Assembly (NCBI GenBank): GCA_902802305.1
Contig: CADCLG010000010.1
Span: forward strand, 28,635 to 92,634
DNA from: an uncultured Spirochaetaceae bacterium
Lineage (GTDB): Bacteria > Spirochaetota > Spirochaetia > Treponematales > Treponemataceae
Reading direction: 5' to 3'
DNA length: 64,000 nt
A program made the position numbers and the translations under genes. The notes beneath the pieces are model-generated. The model was given only the letters and a program-made list of their open reading frames with translations, was not told the origin of the DNA and made no database searches. Below, piece after piece: positions 26,380 through 34,981 of this stretch (the first letter of the stretch is position 1; the number at the start of each line of letters is the position of its first letter).

Positions 26380-28089
26380 TTAATCCTGCAAAGCCTCGTA
26401 GCCTTCTTCACCAGTACGAACCTTTACAACATTCTGAACATCGTATACGAAAATCTTTCCATCTCCGATGTTTCCAGTGTAAAGAACTTCCTTAGCAGCA
26501 GCAATAACCAGATCGACAGGAACTTCGCTTACGACAATATCTACCTTAATCTTAGGTAACAATGTCATATCCATTTCTACACCACGATACTTGTGAGTGC
26601 TTCCATGCTGAACTCCGCAACCAAGAACATTTGTCAAAGTCATACCAGTAACATTGATGTCGTTCATTGCAGCCTTAAGTTCATCAAACTTGCTTGCACG
26701 GGTGATGATTGAAACCATGTGGAACTCTGCATCTGGATGAGATGTTTCCTTGCTTACAGGAATTGCCTTTTCTACCGGAACAGCTGCAGAAGAAACTGAC
26801 TTCTGAGGAGCAATTGCGCCTAATCCACCAACTCCAGCTTCTCCTTCAGTCATTACCTGTGGAGCCATAATAAAGCCTGCGTAACTTGAATCAATTCCGT
26901 GTTCAAGCTTATCAAGACCGATAATTTCTTCTTCCTTGCTGGCACGCAAACCATGAAGCTTCTTAATCAAACTGAAGGTAATAATCATACAAACTGTTGT
27001 CCAGGCAACAATTGTAAACTCGCCAAGACACTGAACACCAAAGTGCTTGAAGCCACCGCCGTAGAATACACCTGATTCAACATTGAACAAACCATCACTC
27101 AATGTACCCCAGATACCGTTTGCAAGGTGAACTGCAACTGCACCAACCGGGTCATCAATATGAAGCTTAAGATCAAGGAACTCAACAACTACAACTACGA
27201 TAATACCAGAAACAATTCCGATTATACTTGCTCCCAGTGCGTCGACAGTTGCACAAGTTGGTGTGATTGCAACAAGACCTGCCAAAGAAGCGTTGAGTGT
27301 CATAGAAACATCAGGCTTTCCGTTTTTAACCCAGGTAAAAATCATCGTTGTAACTGCAGCAACTGCAGGAGCAATTGTAGTTGTTGTAAATACAGCAGCC
27401 AGACCACCTACTCCCAAAAGCTGTGTACAAGCAGCGCCGTTGAAGCCGTACCATCCGAACCAGAGAATAAATGTTCCCAAAGCACCAAGTGTCAAAGAGT
27501 GACCAGGAATAGCGTGTACCTTTGTAACCTTGCCATCCTTATCATAATCATACTTTCCGATACGTGGACCAAGGAAGATTGCACCAATCAAAGCAGCTGT
27601 ACCACCAACTGAGTGAATGGCAGCACCACCGGCAAAGTCTACAAAACCAAGTTGAACCAGCCAGCCCTGTGGGTTCCATACCCAGCCAGCTTCAATAGGA
27701 TAAACAACTGCAGAAATAACAGCCGAATAAATACAGTAAGCAGAAAACTTTGTACGTTCTGCCATAGAACCACTTACAATTGTAGCAGCGGTTGCACAGA
27801 ATACCAGGTTGAATACAAAAGCAGACCAGTCACCCTCTGCAAAGTTTGTAAACAACTGCATATTTGGTTTTCCAATCAAACCAAAGAAATAATCCTCACT
27901 CATCATCAAGCCGAATCCAAGCAGCATAAACATTGGGGTTCCGATACAGAAATCCATTAAGTTTTTCATAATGATATTTCCAGCATTTTTGGCCCTTGTA
28001 AATCCAGTTTCAACCATTGCAAAGCCACACTGCATAAAAAATACAAGTGCGGCACCAATCAGGAACCATACGCTCCAAACTTCACTCAT
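26380..28089 (-). CDS. amt: Ammonium transporter fused to a C-terminal PII signalling domain
   Basis: 569 aa. Residues 1 to about 405 form an Amt channel with eleven predicted membrane helices (FFMQCGFAMVETGF start, and the HSVGGTAAL and WFGWYGFNG segments). After a linker of about 45 residues, residues about 453-565 are a PII/GlnB-like domain (MVSIITRASKFDELKAAM, GCGVQHGSTHKYRG, KIKVDIVV, TGNIGDGKIFV). At the T-loop position where GlnB has Tyr51 (RGxEY), this one has RGVEM, so uridylylation is not expected. A built-in PII would gate its own channel. Start: ATG 28089 with AGGAGG; the upstream ATG at 28110 is rejected. Leader has two terminator-like hairpins. Confidence 0.92.
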   Translation of the reverse strand: MSEVWSVWFLIGAALVFFMQCGFAMVETGFTRAKNAGNIIMKNLMDFCIGTPMFMLLGFGLMMSEDYFFGLIGKPNMQLFTNFAEGDWSAFVFNLVFCATAATIVSGSMAERTKFSAYCIYSAVISAVVYPIEAGWVWNPQGWLVQLGFVDFAGGAAIHSVGGTAALIGAIFLGPRIGKYDYDKDGKVTKVHAIPGHSLTLGALGTFILWFGWYGFNGAACTQLLGVGGLAAVFTTTTIAPAVAAVTTMIFTWVKNGKPDVSMTLNASLAGLVAITPTCATVDALGASIIGIVSGIIVVVVVEFLDLKLHIDDPVGAVAVHLANGIWGTLSDGLFNVESGVFYGGGFKHFGVQCLGEFTIVAWTTVCMIITFSLIKKLHGLRASKEEEIIGLDKLEHGIDSSYAGFIMAPQVMTEGEAGVGGLGAIAPQKSVSSAAVPVEKAIPVSKETSHPDAEFHMVSIITRASKFDELKAAMNDINVTGMTLTNVLGCGVQHGSTHKYRGVEMDMTLLPKIKVDIVVSEVPVDLVIAAAKEVLYTGNIGDGKIFVYDVQNVVKVRTGEEGYEALQD

Positions 28090-28120
28090 AATATTTCCTC
28101 CTGTTACCATAGAAAAAAAA

Positions 28121-28167
28121 CGGCGATGATATCAGACATTGTGCACAAATGCCCGACACCATCGCCG
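28121..28167 (-). terminator. Second leader hairpin of amt, terminator-like
   Basis: On the minus strand CGGCGATG (28167-28160) pairs with CATCGCCG (28128-28121), followed directly by eight T. The interior can fold further around TTGTGCACAA. It lies between the promoter and the amt SD, so it would stop transcription unless opposed. Confidence 0.65.
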
Positions 28168-28175
28168 CCTATAAA

Positions 28176-28209
28176 AAAGAGGTCGCAGGATTATTCCTGC
28201 GACCTCTTT
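28176..28209 (-). promoter_or_regulatory. First leader hairpin of amt: 15-bp stem shared with asnB
   Basis: AAAGAGGTCGCAGGA pairs perfectly with its inverse across a 4-nt loop, followed on the minus strand by a run of T. It starts about 9 nt after the predicted transcription start. The asnB leader has nearly the same stem at the same distance from its start. Confidence 0.75.
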
Positions 28210-28224
28210 GCCTTAGATGTTCTT

Positions 28225-28253
28225 TTTATACAACTTGCAGAAAAAAATGTCAA
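28225..28253 (-). promoter_or_regulatory. Promoter of amt
   Basis: Minus strand: TTGACA (28253-28248), 17 nt, TATAAA (28230-28225). Predicted start near 28218, leaving a leader of about 130 nt with two hairpins. Confidence 0.75.
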
Positions 28254-28321
28254 TATAATTACATATACAATTTTACAAAAATAAAAAAAGCAAATAGAAT
28301 AAAATAAAGAAGGGATTGGCC

Positions 28322-29026
28322 ATGAACATTTATGAAAAACTTTTATCAGTTCAAGATATCGAATATAAAGAATTCCAAAGTAAGCTTGTACCAAATATTT
28401 CTCCAGATACAATGATTGGTGTAAGAACTCCACAAATGCGCTCAATTGCAAAAGAGGTCTTTGGAAGTCCAGAGGCAGAGGAGTTTCTTTCTCAGCTTCC
28501 TCATAAATATTATGAAGAAAACCTGCTTCATTTTTTTCTAATTGCCATGATAAAAGATTTTGACGAATGCCTTAAAGCCGTTGAAAAATTCCTTTCCTTT
28601 ATTGACTGCTGGCCGGTATGTGATCAGTCCAGTCCAAAAACTTTTAAGAAAAATCACGAGAAAATTCTCCCCTACATAAAAAAATGGATAAATTCAGAAC
28701 ATATTTACACTTCCCGTTTTGGAATGCGAATGTTGATGAATGAATTTTTAGATGAAGATTTCAAACCGGAATATCTGGAATTGGTTGCTGCGAGACAGAA
28801 TCAAACCAAAGTAAAAGTCCCCCTTGATTATGATGATTATTATCTTAAAATGATGATTGCCTGGTATTTTGCCACAGCCCTTGCAAAACAATATGACGCC
28901 ACCCTTCCCTTTATCATAAATCATATCCTTGACCCCTGGACCCACAATAAGGCAATCCAAAAAGCCCTGGAAAGCTTCCGTGTTTCAGAAGAACACAAGG
29001 AAGAGCTGCGGACACTAAAAGTTTAA
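28322..29026 (+). CDS. DNA alkylation repair protein, AlkD-like
   Basis: 234 aa, all-helical HEAT-repeat-like glycosylase family that removes alkylated bases. The N-terminal GVRTPQMRSIAKEV, and the DQSSPKTF and RFGMRMLMNEFL blocks, are family landmarks. ATG at 28322 is chosen (AAGGG 8 nt upstream); an in-frame TTG two codons earlier is possible. Divergent from amt. Related family members in some bacteria have lost activity, so the enzymatic role is inferred. Confidence 0.8.
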   Translation: MNIYEKLLSVQDIEYKEFQSKLVPNISPDTMIGVRTPQMRSIAKEVFGSPEAEEFLSQLPHKYYEENLLHFFLIAMIKDFDECLKAVEKFLSFIDCWPVCDQSSPKTFKKNHEKILPYIKKWINSEHIYTSRFGMRMLMNEFLDEDFKPEYLELVAARQNQTKVKVPLDYDDYYLKMMIAWYFATALAKQYDATLPFIINHILDPWTHNKAIQKALESFRVSEEHKEELRTLKV

Positions 29027-29052
29027 ATTTTTTTAAATTTTTATTTTTTTCG

Positions 29053-29132
29053 TTGAATTTTAATTCAATAAACTTGACAACAATCTTTCTGTGTTGTATA
29101 TTGAATATATATTCAATGAATATACGTTCAAT
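29053..29132 (+). promoter_or_regulatory. Promoter with TetR-type operators
   Basis: TTGACA (29074-29079), 17 nt, TATATT (29097-29102). Three related inverted repeats surround it: TTGAATTTTAATTCAA (29053-29068), the perfect 18-bp ATTGAATATATATTCAAT (29100-29117) over the -10, and a looser TGAATATACGTTCA copy after it (29117-29130). The TetR gene is the second gene of the operon. Confidence 0.7.
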
Positions 29133-29164
29133 CTCATATTTATCAATAATATCAGGAGAATAAA

Positions 29165-30661
29165 ATGACAGCAGAAAGAAAAGAAAAAATAATCATCATA
29201 GGAGGCGGAATCTCAGGTTTATCCGCTGGAATCTATGCCTTACTTTCAGGTTTTGAAGCAGAAATATACGAAAAAAATTCAATTCCAGGCGGCGAATGTA
29301 TAGGCTGGAACCGAAAAGGCTTTCATATCGACAACTGCATTCACTGGCTCACAGGAACAAAAAAAGGAACAGAGCTTTATCAAGTTTGGAAAACCTGTGG
29401 TGCCCTCAGCGATGACACAGAATATGCAAATGTAAATCAATTTTACACTTCAACTTATGACGGAAAAAGTGCTACTCTCTGGAATGATTTGGAGCGAACC
29501 CAAAAAGAACTGATTGAACTTTCCCCGGAAGATGAAGCCGAAATCCGAAAATTCATTCAACATGTGGAATATTCAAAGCAATGTCTTTTCCCGGCTGGCA
29601 AACCTATGGAAATGTGGGGCATAAAAGATTATATTTCTATGGGCAAAAACATGATGGACTTCCCAAAAGTTATGAAGGAGTTCGGACAAATTTCTCTTGA
29701 AGATTACAGCAAACGCTTCAAATCACCTCTTCTTCAAAAAATGATTTGCGATTATCTTCCTAAAGAATACACTGCCTATTCCTTCCTGGTTTCTTATGCA
29801 ACCATGGCAGACGGCAACGGAAACATCCCGATGGGAGCCTCTTTGCAAATATCGCTCAGAATGGAAAAACGTTTTAAGGAATTGGGCGGAAAGATTTTCT
29901 ATAATTCCGAAATTGAAAAAATCGAGCTCAGAAAGAAAATTGCAACGGGAATCAGCCTAAAAGATGGAACTTTTATTCCAGCAGACTACATAATTCCAAC
30001 AACAGATACCCACATTCTTTTCAACAAATTGCTTCCGTCAAAATACATGCCAAAAGAACTGAAAAAAGCCTATAAATCACCAGAATCCTATCCTGCCTTA
30101 AGCGGATTTCAAATTGCATTTGCCGCAAGCAGGAATTATAATAGGGGTGAAACGGTTTTTATCGATGTTGCTCCAATCAAAATTGGCAACAGAAGCTTTA
30201 ACAGAATGTATATAAAATCATACAGTTATGACCCAATTTTTGTTAAAGATAATCGTCAGGTTATTCAAACTTGCATCAGCCAGACTGATGAAGATTTTGA
30301 ATATTGGAAAAGCCTGTCAGAAGATGAATATAAAAACGAAAAAGAGAGGCTTGTTTCTCAAGTCCGCGAAGAACTGGAAAAGAACTTTCCTGAATTAAAG
30401 GATGACCTGGAAGTTCTTGATTGCTGGACACCTCTGACATACGAAAGATATTGCAATGCCTATCACGGAGGTTACATGAGTTTTGTCACAACTCCAAAGG
30501 TAAAGCAACTGAAGATTAAGGGCAAAGTTAAAGGAATTGACAATCTTTATCTTGCAGGACAATGGACTAATTCACCGGGGGGACTTCCTGTTGCTGTTTC
30601 CAGCGGTAAGTTTGCAATTCAGCGGCTGCTTAAAAGTCTCAAAAAGGATATAAATATATGA
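29165..30661 (+). CDS. Phytoene-desaturase-like FAD-dependent oxidoreductase
   Basis: 498 aa. N-terminal FAD/NAD(P) Rossmann motif IIIGGGISGLSAGIYAL, then the glutamate-binding IYEKNSIPGGECIGWNR region, and the C-terminal GIDNLYLAGQWTNSPGGLP block of the CrtI-like family. Such enzymes desaturate or isomerise polyenes or fatty chains; other carotenoid genes are not in view, so this exact role is not claimed. Start: ATG 29165 with AGGAG. The stop overlaps the TetR start (ATGA), so the two are co-translated, and the promoter carries matching palindromes. Confidence 0.8.
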   Translation: MTAERKEKIIIIGGGISGLSAGIYALLSGFEAEIYEKNSIPGGECIGWNRKGFHIDNCIHWLTGTKKGTELYQVWKTCGALSDDTEYANVNQFYTSTYDGKSATLWNDLERTQKELIELSPEDEAEIRKFIQHVEYSKQCLFPAGKPMEMWGIKDYISMGKNMMDFPKVMKEFGQISLEDYSKRFKSPLLQKMICDYLPKEYTAYSFLVSYATMADGNGNIPMGASLQISLRMEKRFKELGGKIFYNSEIEKIELRKKIATGISLKDGTFIPADYIIPTTDTHILFNKLLPSKYMPKELKKAYKSPESYPALSGFQIAFAASRNYNRGETVFIDVAPIKIGNRSFNRMYIKSYSYDPIFVKDNRQVIQTCISQTDEDFEYWKSLSEDEYKNEKERLVSQVREELEKNFPELKDDLEVLDCWTPLTYERYCNAYHGGYMSFVTTPKVKQLKIKGKVKGIDNLYLAGQWTNSPGGLPVAVSSGKFAIQRLLKSLKKDINI

Positions 30662-31221
30662 CACGAAAAGAACAAAAGGAAGAGCGTAAAAAACAGATTC
30701 TGATAACTGCCCTCTCTCTATTCGTCGAACGCGGTTATTACGATACAAAAATCACGGATATAGCAGCGGCAGTTCCAATGAGCGTAGGTTTAATGTTCCA
30801 TTATTTTGAATCAAAAGAAGAGCTGCTGATTGAGCTGGTAAGAATGGGTGCAGAAGGAACAAAATCCATAAGTCAGCCCACAAACCTTGCGCCAGACCTT
30901 TTTCTAAAAGGATTTTTGAATCAGCTGTTTTCCTATGCAAAAGCTCAACCCTGGGTTTTCAATATGTTTGTTCTTATGGGACAGATTAGAAGAGTCGGAA
31001 TGCCGGAAGAAGCAAGAAAAATCGCCCTATCAATCAATTCAATCGATTTTACGGCTGGTCTTATAAAAAAAGGACAGAAAGAAGGCATATTTCATCAAGG
31101 AGATGCAAATACCATGTCAAAATGCTTTTGGGCAGCAGTTCAGGGAATAATGGAAGAAATGGCTATGGATAAAAATATGAATCCCCCAGAGCCCGACTGG
31201 CTTGTATCAATTTTGAAATAA
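30658..31221 (+). CDS. TetR-family transcriptional regulator
   Basis: 187 aa. N-terminal helix-turn-helix: QILITALSLFVERGYYDTKI then TDIAAAVPMSVGLMFHYFESKEELL, the TetR pattern. The C-terminal ligand domain is diverged as usual. Overlaps the oxidoreductase gene by 4 nt. The TTGAAT/ATTCAA palindromes at 29053-29117 are its probable operators. The ligand is probably a lipid or polyene handled by the neighbour (inference). Confidence 0.88.
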   Translation: MTRKEQKEERKKQILITALSLFVERGYYDTKITDIAAAVPMSVGLMFHYFESKEELLIELVRMGAEGTKSISQPTNLAPDLFLKGFLNQLFSYAKAQPWVFNMFVLMGQIRRVGMPEEARKIALSINSIDFTAGLIKKGQKEGIFHQGDANTMSKCFWAAVQGIMEEMAMDKNMNPPEPDWLVSILK

Positions 31222-31285
31222 TTCTCGTTGGGCAAATCGCTCTGTCTTGTACCCGATATCATCTGTCAGTAATGACTAACAACAA

Positions 31286-31314
31286 TTGCCTATTTTTCTT
31301 CCATTGTTTATAAT
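31286..31314 (+). promoter_or_regulatory. Promoter of pepF, near-leaderless
   Basis: TTGCCT (31286-31291), 17 nt, perfect TATAAT (31309-31314). Predicted start about 31321; the ATG is at 31324 and there is no SD, so the mRNA may be leaderless. Confidence 0.65.
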
Positions 31315-31323
31315 TTTATCATT

Positions 31324-33279
31324 ATGGAAAACAATATACCTCTCTGGAGCTTAGACTCCTTATACAAAGACTTGCAGTGTTCAGAATATAAAAAAGATTT
31401 TGAATCTCTTAATAATTTGATTGCTGAAATGAACAAGATGTTCGACAGCATAAAGACCAAGAATCAGGCAAATGATTTTGATTTTAATTCATTTCTAAAC
31501 GATTACATCAAGAAAGAAAATGAATTAGTCTATCTTGCAAAAACAATTTCGGCCTATGCCTACATAATTTATTCCACCGACACCACAAATACTCAGTATA
31601 TGAACAATCTCAACGCCGTGGATGAGCTTTCGGTAAAACTGAACCAGCTTTCGGTTAAGTTCAGCACAATTCTTTTTGAAAACAGACAAAAACTCCCTGA
31701 CTTCTTTGCTAAAAATCCAGATAAGATTGAATACAAATATCTTCTGGAAAAAGCAATTGAAGAAAAATCCCACCAAATGTCAGAAGCAGAAGAAGAGCTT
31801 GCATCTAAGCTTTCTCACACAGGAGGAAATGCCTGGAGTCTTTTGCAGGAACAGCTTATCAGTAATCTTCATGATGAAAATGGAAAAACTTTCAATGAGC
31901 TCCGGAATGACGCAAATGATGCTGATCCAATTTTGAGAAAGCAATCCTGGGAAAAGGAAGTTCAGCTTCTTTCACAAAATAAAATTGCATTTGCCGCTGC
32001 CTTCAACAATCTTAAAGGCGAAACTAACACTCTCAACAAAAAACGAAACTGGAATCAGGCTATAGACCGCTCGCTTTTTTCTGCCTGCCTGCAAAAAGAA
32101 ACTCTGGATGCACTTATCGGCGCAATCGAAGATTCTCTTCCTGTTTGGCGCGAATATTTTAAAGCTAAAGCCCTTCTTTTGCGAAAAGCCGGCACAACCG
32201 CAAGCAAAACAGCCGGTACTCCAGAACACCCTGGAATTGCCTTTTATGATTTATTTGCTCCTGTCGAAAATCCTGCTGCAGACAAAAGCACCGGTAACGG
32301 CAATAACAACGATAGCAACAACACCGCCAACAACAATTCCACCAGCAGCAATTGCAACAACTCCCAGAATGAATCCCTCTTTTCCAAAAAATGGGGCTTC
32401 AGCGAGGCAAAAGATTATATTCTCAAAGAATATTATTCCTTCAGCAAGGATATGGGCGACTTTGCCACAAAAGCTTTCGAGCAAAACTGGATTGATGCAA
32501 AAGTCCGCGCAGGAAAAGTCGGCGGTGCTTATGATGAAGATTTCCCAAAAGGTCACCAGAGCCGAATCCTTTCAAACTTTACAGGTGTTTTCAGCGATAT
32601 AATCACTCTCGCTCATGAACTTGGACACGCCTATCATTTCAGCTGCATGAAAAATAAACCTGCCCTCTTCTACGATTATCCTATGACACTTGCCGAAACT
32701 GCTTCCACCTTTGCCGAAACAATTGTCAAACAGGATATGCTCAAACAAAGCATAGGATTTGACCGCATTAAAATTCTTGACTTAGATTTGACTGATACAA
32801 GCCAGGTTCTGGTTGATATTTTATGCCGCTTTTATTTTGAACGCGCTGTTTTTGAGCAGAAAGAAAAGAACGAACTTAATGCTCAAGATTTCTGTCGCCT
32901 CATGCAGGAATCCCAGCAAAAAAGTTACGGTGACGGTCTAAACGACGAACGCACTCCTGATAATTCCAACTATACCGAACGTCATGATTTTATGTGGGCC
33001 GTAAAATGTCATTATTACATCACCGATTTGGATTTTTACAATTTCCCTTATGCCTTTGGACAACTTTTCGCCGCCGCTCTTTATCAGCGCAGTCGTAAAG
33101 AAGGACCGGATTTTGCTAAAACTTATGCCGAACTTCTGAGCAATACCGGCAATATGTCCTGTGAAGCTTTGTGTAAAATTGCAGGCTTTGACATCACTAA
33201 AAAAGATTTCTGGCAATCCGGCATAGAAATGTATAAAAAGGAAGTTGAAGAGTTCTGTAATTACGTTAAGCCGCTGTAA
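31324..33279 (+). CDS. pepF: Oligoendopeptidase F, M3 family metallopeptidase
   Basis: 651 aa cytosolic zinc peptidase that cuts short peptides. The HELGHAYHF zinc motif is near residue 432 and a third ligand Glu lies in the following MTLAETAS segment. Helical N-terminal domains precede it as in PepF. An unusual insertion at about residues 318-355 is dominated by Asn, Ser and Thr (run with NNNDSNN), just before the conserved FSKKWGFSEAKDYI stretch. Reading frame stays open and conserved on both sides, so it is an in-frame insertion rather than a frameshift. Start lacks an SD and follows a strong promoter. Confidence 0.9.
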   Translation: MENNIPLWSLDSLYKDLQCSEYKKDFESLNNLIAEMNKMFDSIKTKNQANDFDFNSFLNDYIKKENELVYLAKTISAYAYIIYSTDTTNTQYMNNLNAVDELSVKLNQLSVKFSTILFENRQKLPDFFAKNPDKIEYKYLLEKAIEEKSHQMSEAEEELASKLSHTGGNAWSLLQEQLISNLHDENGKTFNELRNDANDADPILRKQSWEKEVQLLSQNKIAFAAAFNNLKGETNTLNKKRNWNQAIDRSLFSACLQKETLDALIGAIEDSLPVWREYFKAKALLLRKAGTTASKTAGTPEHPGIAFYDLFAPVENPAADKSTGNGNNNDSNNTANNNSTSSNCNNSQNESLFSKKWGFSEAKDYILKEYYSFSKDMGDFATKAFEQNWIDAKVRAGKVGGAYDEDFPKGHQSRILSNFTGVFSDIITLAHELGHAYHFSCMKNKPALFYDYPMTLAETASTFAETIVKQDMLKQSIGFDRIKILDLDLTDTSQVLVDILCRFYFERAVFEQKEKNELNAQDFCRLMQESQQKSYGDGLNDERTPDNSNYTERHDFMWAVKCHYYITDLDFYNFPYAFGQLFAAALYQRSRKEGPDFAKTYAELLSNTGNMSCEALCKIAGFDITKKDFWQSGIEMYKKEVEEFCNYVKPL

Positions 33280-33334
33280 AACAATTTTCAGAAGGTCTAG
33301 AAGGTCTAAATACGAGCGACCATCAAAACACGGC

Positions 33335-33365
33335 GTCTAGTTATAGTTATAACCTATAACTAGAC
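33335..33365 (+). promoter_or_regulatory. 12-bp inverted repeat in the metY (copy 2) leader
   Basis: GTCTAGTTATAG (33335-33346) is exactly inverted at 33354-33365 with a 7-nt loop. TAGACATA repeats twice nearby. Operator or RNA hairpin. The core CTATAACT recurs in the leader of the first metY copy (5405-5530). Confidence 0.55.
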
Positions 33366-33405
33366 ATACAAAACTAATATTAGACATATAACCTCTTATG
33401 ATATA

Positions 33406-33428
33406 TTCTAAAGTCAACCTAGGTAATT
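33406..33428 (+). promoter_or_regulatory. Weak candidate Rrf2 site at metY copy 2
   Basis: TAGGTAATT (33420-33428) matches the right half of the cysK operator including flank; the left half (TTCTA at 33406-33410, correct N9 spacing) matches ACCTA in three of five positions. Suggestive only. Confidence 0.3.
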
Positions 33429-33490
33429 AAACAAACCAAAACCACAGAAGTGGTTAAAAACTTTAGAAATATAAAATAAGAGGTATAATT

Positions 33491-34795
33491 ATGGCAGATA
33501 TTAAAAATTCAAAGAACTGGAAATTCGAAACAAGACAACTTCATATCGGACAGGAAAAAGCTGATCCGGCAACAGATGCACGCGCAGTACCAATCTACGC
33601 AACATCATCTTTTGTATTCCACAATTCACAGCATGCAGCTGACCGCTTTGGTCTTCGTGACGCAGGAAATATTTACGGCCGTCTTACAAATCCTACTCAG
33701 GATATTTTTGAGCAAAGAATTGCCTCCCTTGAAGGTGGAGTTGCTGCATTGGCAACCGCCTCTGGAGCAGCCGCAATCAACTACACAATTCTTGCCCTTG
33801 CAAAAAATGGCGAGCACATTGTTTCTTCAAAAACAATCTATGGCGGAACTTACAACCTTTTAGCCCACACTCTTCCTCTCAACAACGGCGTAACAACAAC
33901 CTTTGTAGATCCTGAAGAAAAAGACAGTTTTGAAAAAGCAATCCAGCCTAACACAAAAGCAATCTTTATCGAAACTTTGGGCAATCCTAACTCAAATATC
34001 ATAGACATTGAAGAAGTAGCAAAAGTTGCCCACAAGCACAACATTCCACTTGTAATTGATTCAACCTTTGCAACACCATACATTATCAGACCAATTGAAT
34101 ACGGTGCAGATATCGTTATTCACTCGGCTACAAAGTTCATCGGAGGACACGGAACTGCAATCGGCGGTGTTATCGTTGATTCTGGAAAGTTTGACTGGAA
34201 AAAATCAGGAAAATATCCATGGATTTCAGAAGCAAACCCAAGCTACCATGGAATCAGCTTTGCAGACGCAGTTGGACCAGCAGCCTTTGTAACCTATATC
34301 CGCGCAATTCTTCTCCGCGATACAGGTTCAACTCTTTCTCCATTCCACGCCTTCCTTTTCCTCCAGGGATTAGAAACTCTCTCTTTAAGAGTTCAGCGCC
34401 ATGTTGAAAATGCCTTGAAGATTGTTGATTTCCTTGCAAAACATCCTCAGGTAGAAGCTGTTCATCATCCTTCATTAAAGAGTGAACCAAGCCATGCTCT
34501 CTATAAAAAATATTTCCCTAAGGGAGCCGGCTCAATCTTTACTTTTGAAATTAAAGGTGATGCCGCAACTGCTCAGAAGTTTATTGATAATCTTGCAATC
34601 TTCTCTCTGCTTGCAAACGTTGCAGATGTAAAATCTCTTGTAATTCATCCAGCCAGTACAACACATTCACAACTTACCGAAGCAGAATTGCTTGATCAGG
34701 GAATTAAACCAAATACAATCCGTCTTTCAATCGGTATAGAAGATGCAGATGATTTGATTGCGGCACTTGATGAAGCATTCAAGGCAGTAAAATAA
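33491..34795 (+). CDS. metY: O-acetylhomoserine sulfhydrylase (PLP-dependent), second copy
   Basis: 434 aa. Same family as the gene at 5531: YGRLTNPTQD near residue 57, the SGAAAINY and IYGGTYN blocks, Schiff-base lysine in HSATKFIGGHG (about K215), and LLANVADVKSLVIHPASTTHSQ at the end. Makes homocysteine or methionine by direct sulfhydrylation. RBS AGAGG before the ATG. It has its own leader with a 12-bp inverted repeat, and a perfect 11-bp terminator follows. Two copies may serve different conditions or sulfur donors. Confidence 0.88.
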   Translation: MADIKNSKNWKFETRQLHIGQEKADPATDARAVPIYATSSFVFHNSQHAADRFGLRDAGNIYGRLTNPTQDIFEQRIASLEGGVAALATASGAAAINYTILALAKNGEHIVSSKTIYGGTYNLLAHTLPLNNGVTTTFVDPEEKDSFEKAIQPNTKAIFIETLGNPNSNIIDIEEVAKVAHKHNIPLVIDSTFATPYIIRPIEYGADIVIHSATKFIGGHGTAIGGVIVDSGKFDWKKSGKYPWISEANPSYHGISFADAVGPAAFVTYIRAILLRDTGSTLSPFHAFLFLQGLETLSLRVQRHVENALKIVDFLAKHPQVEAVHHPSLKSEPSHALYKKYFPKGAGSIFTFEIKGDAATAQKFIDNLAIFSLLANVADVKSLVIHPASTTHSQLTEAELLDQGIKPNTIRLSIGIEDADDLIAALDEAFKAVK

Positions 34796-34862
34796 AAAAA
34801 GTCAGCTACAGCACAATTAACGCAACATAAAAAGTTATGTCATTTTTCTCCTAAAAGTTTTA

Positions 34863-34907
34863 CTTCGTTACATTCGGTTTCACCAGATGTAACGAAGCAT
34901 TCTTTTT
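34863..34907 (+). terminator. Terminator after metY copy 2
   Basis: CTTCGTTACAT (34863-34873) pairs perfectly with ATGTAACGAAG (34887-34897), loop 13 nt, followed by a T-rich run. Confidence 0.75.
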
Positions 34908-34981
34908 CCCCCCAGTGTTGCTCTTGTCAAAAAAAAGTTTTTAGCTATAATAATTCCCCATACCATTTATGGAGAAATATT

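Noticed and set aside
27127..27612. Cys-rich plus-strand frame opposite amt
   Set aside because: Antisense shadow of conserved Amt codons; no RBS.
28121..28253. Known glutamine riboswitch, T-box or ANTAR-hairpin leader at amt/asnB
   Set aside because: No T-box sequence or specifier loop, no recalled glutamine aptamer core, and the amt stem has a 4-nt loop rather than the six-base ANTAR loop. Kept as an unclassified shared leader instead.
32275..32385. Frameshift in pepF at the Asn-rich stretch
   Set aside because: Conserved M3 sequence continues in the same frame on both sides.
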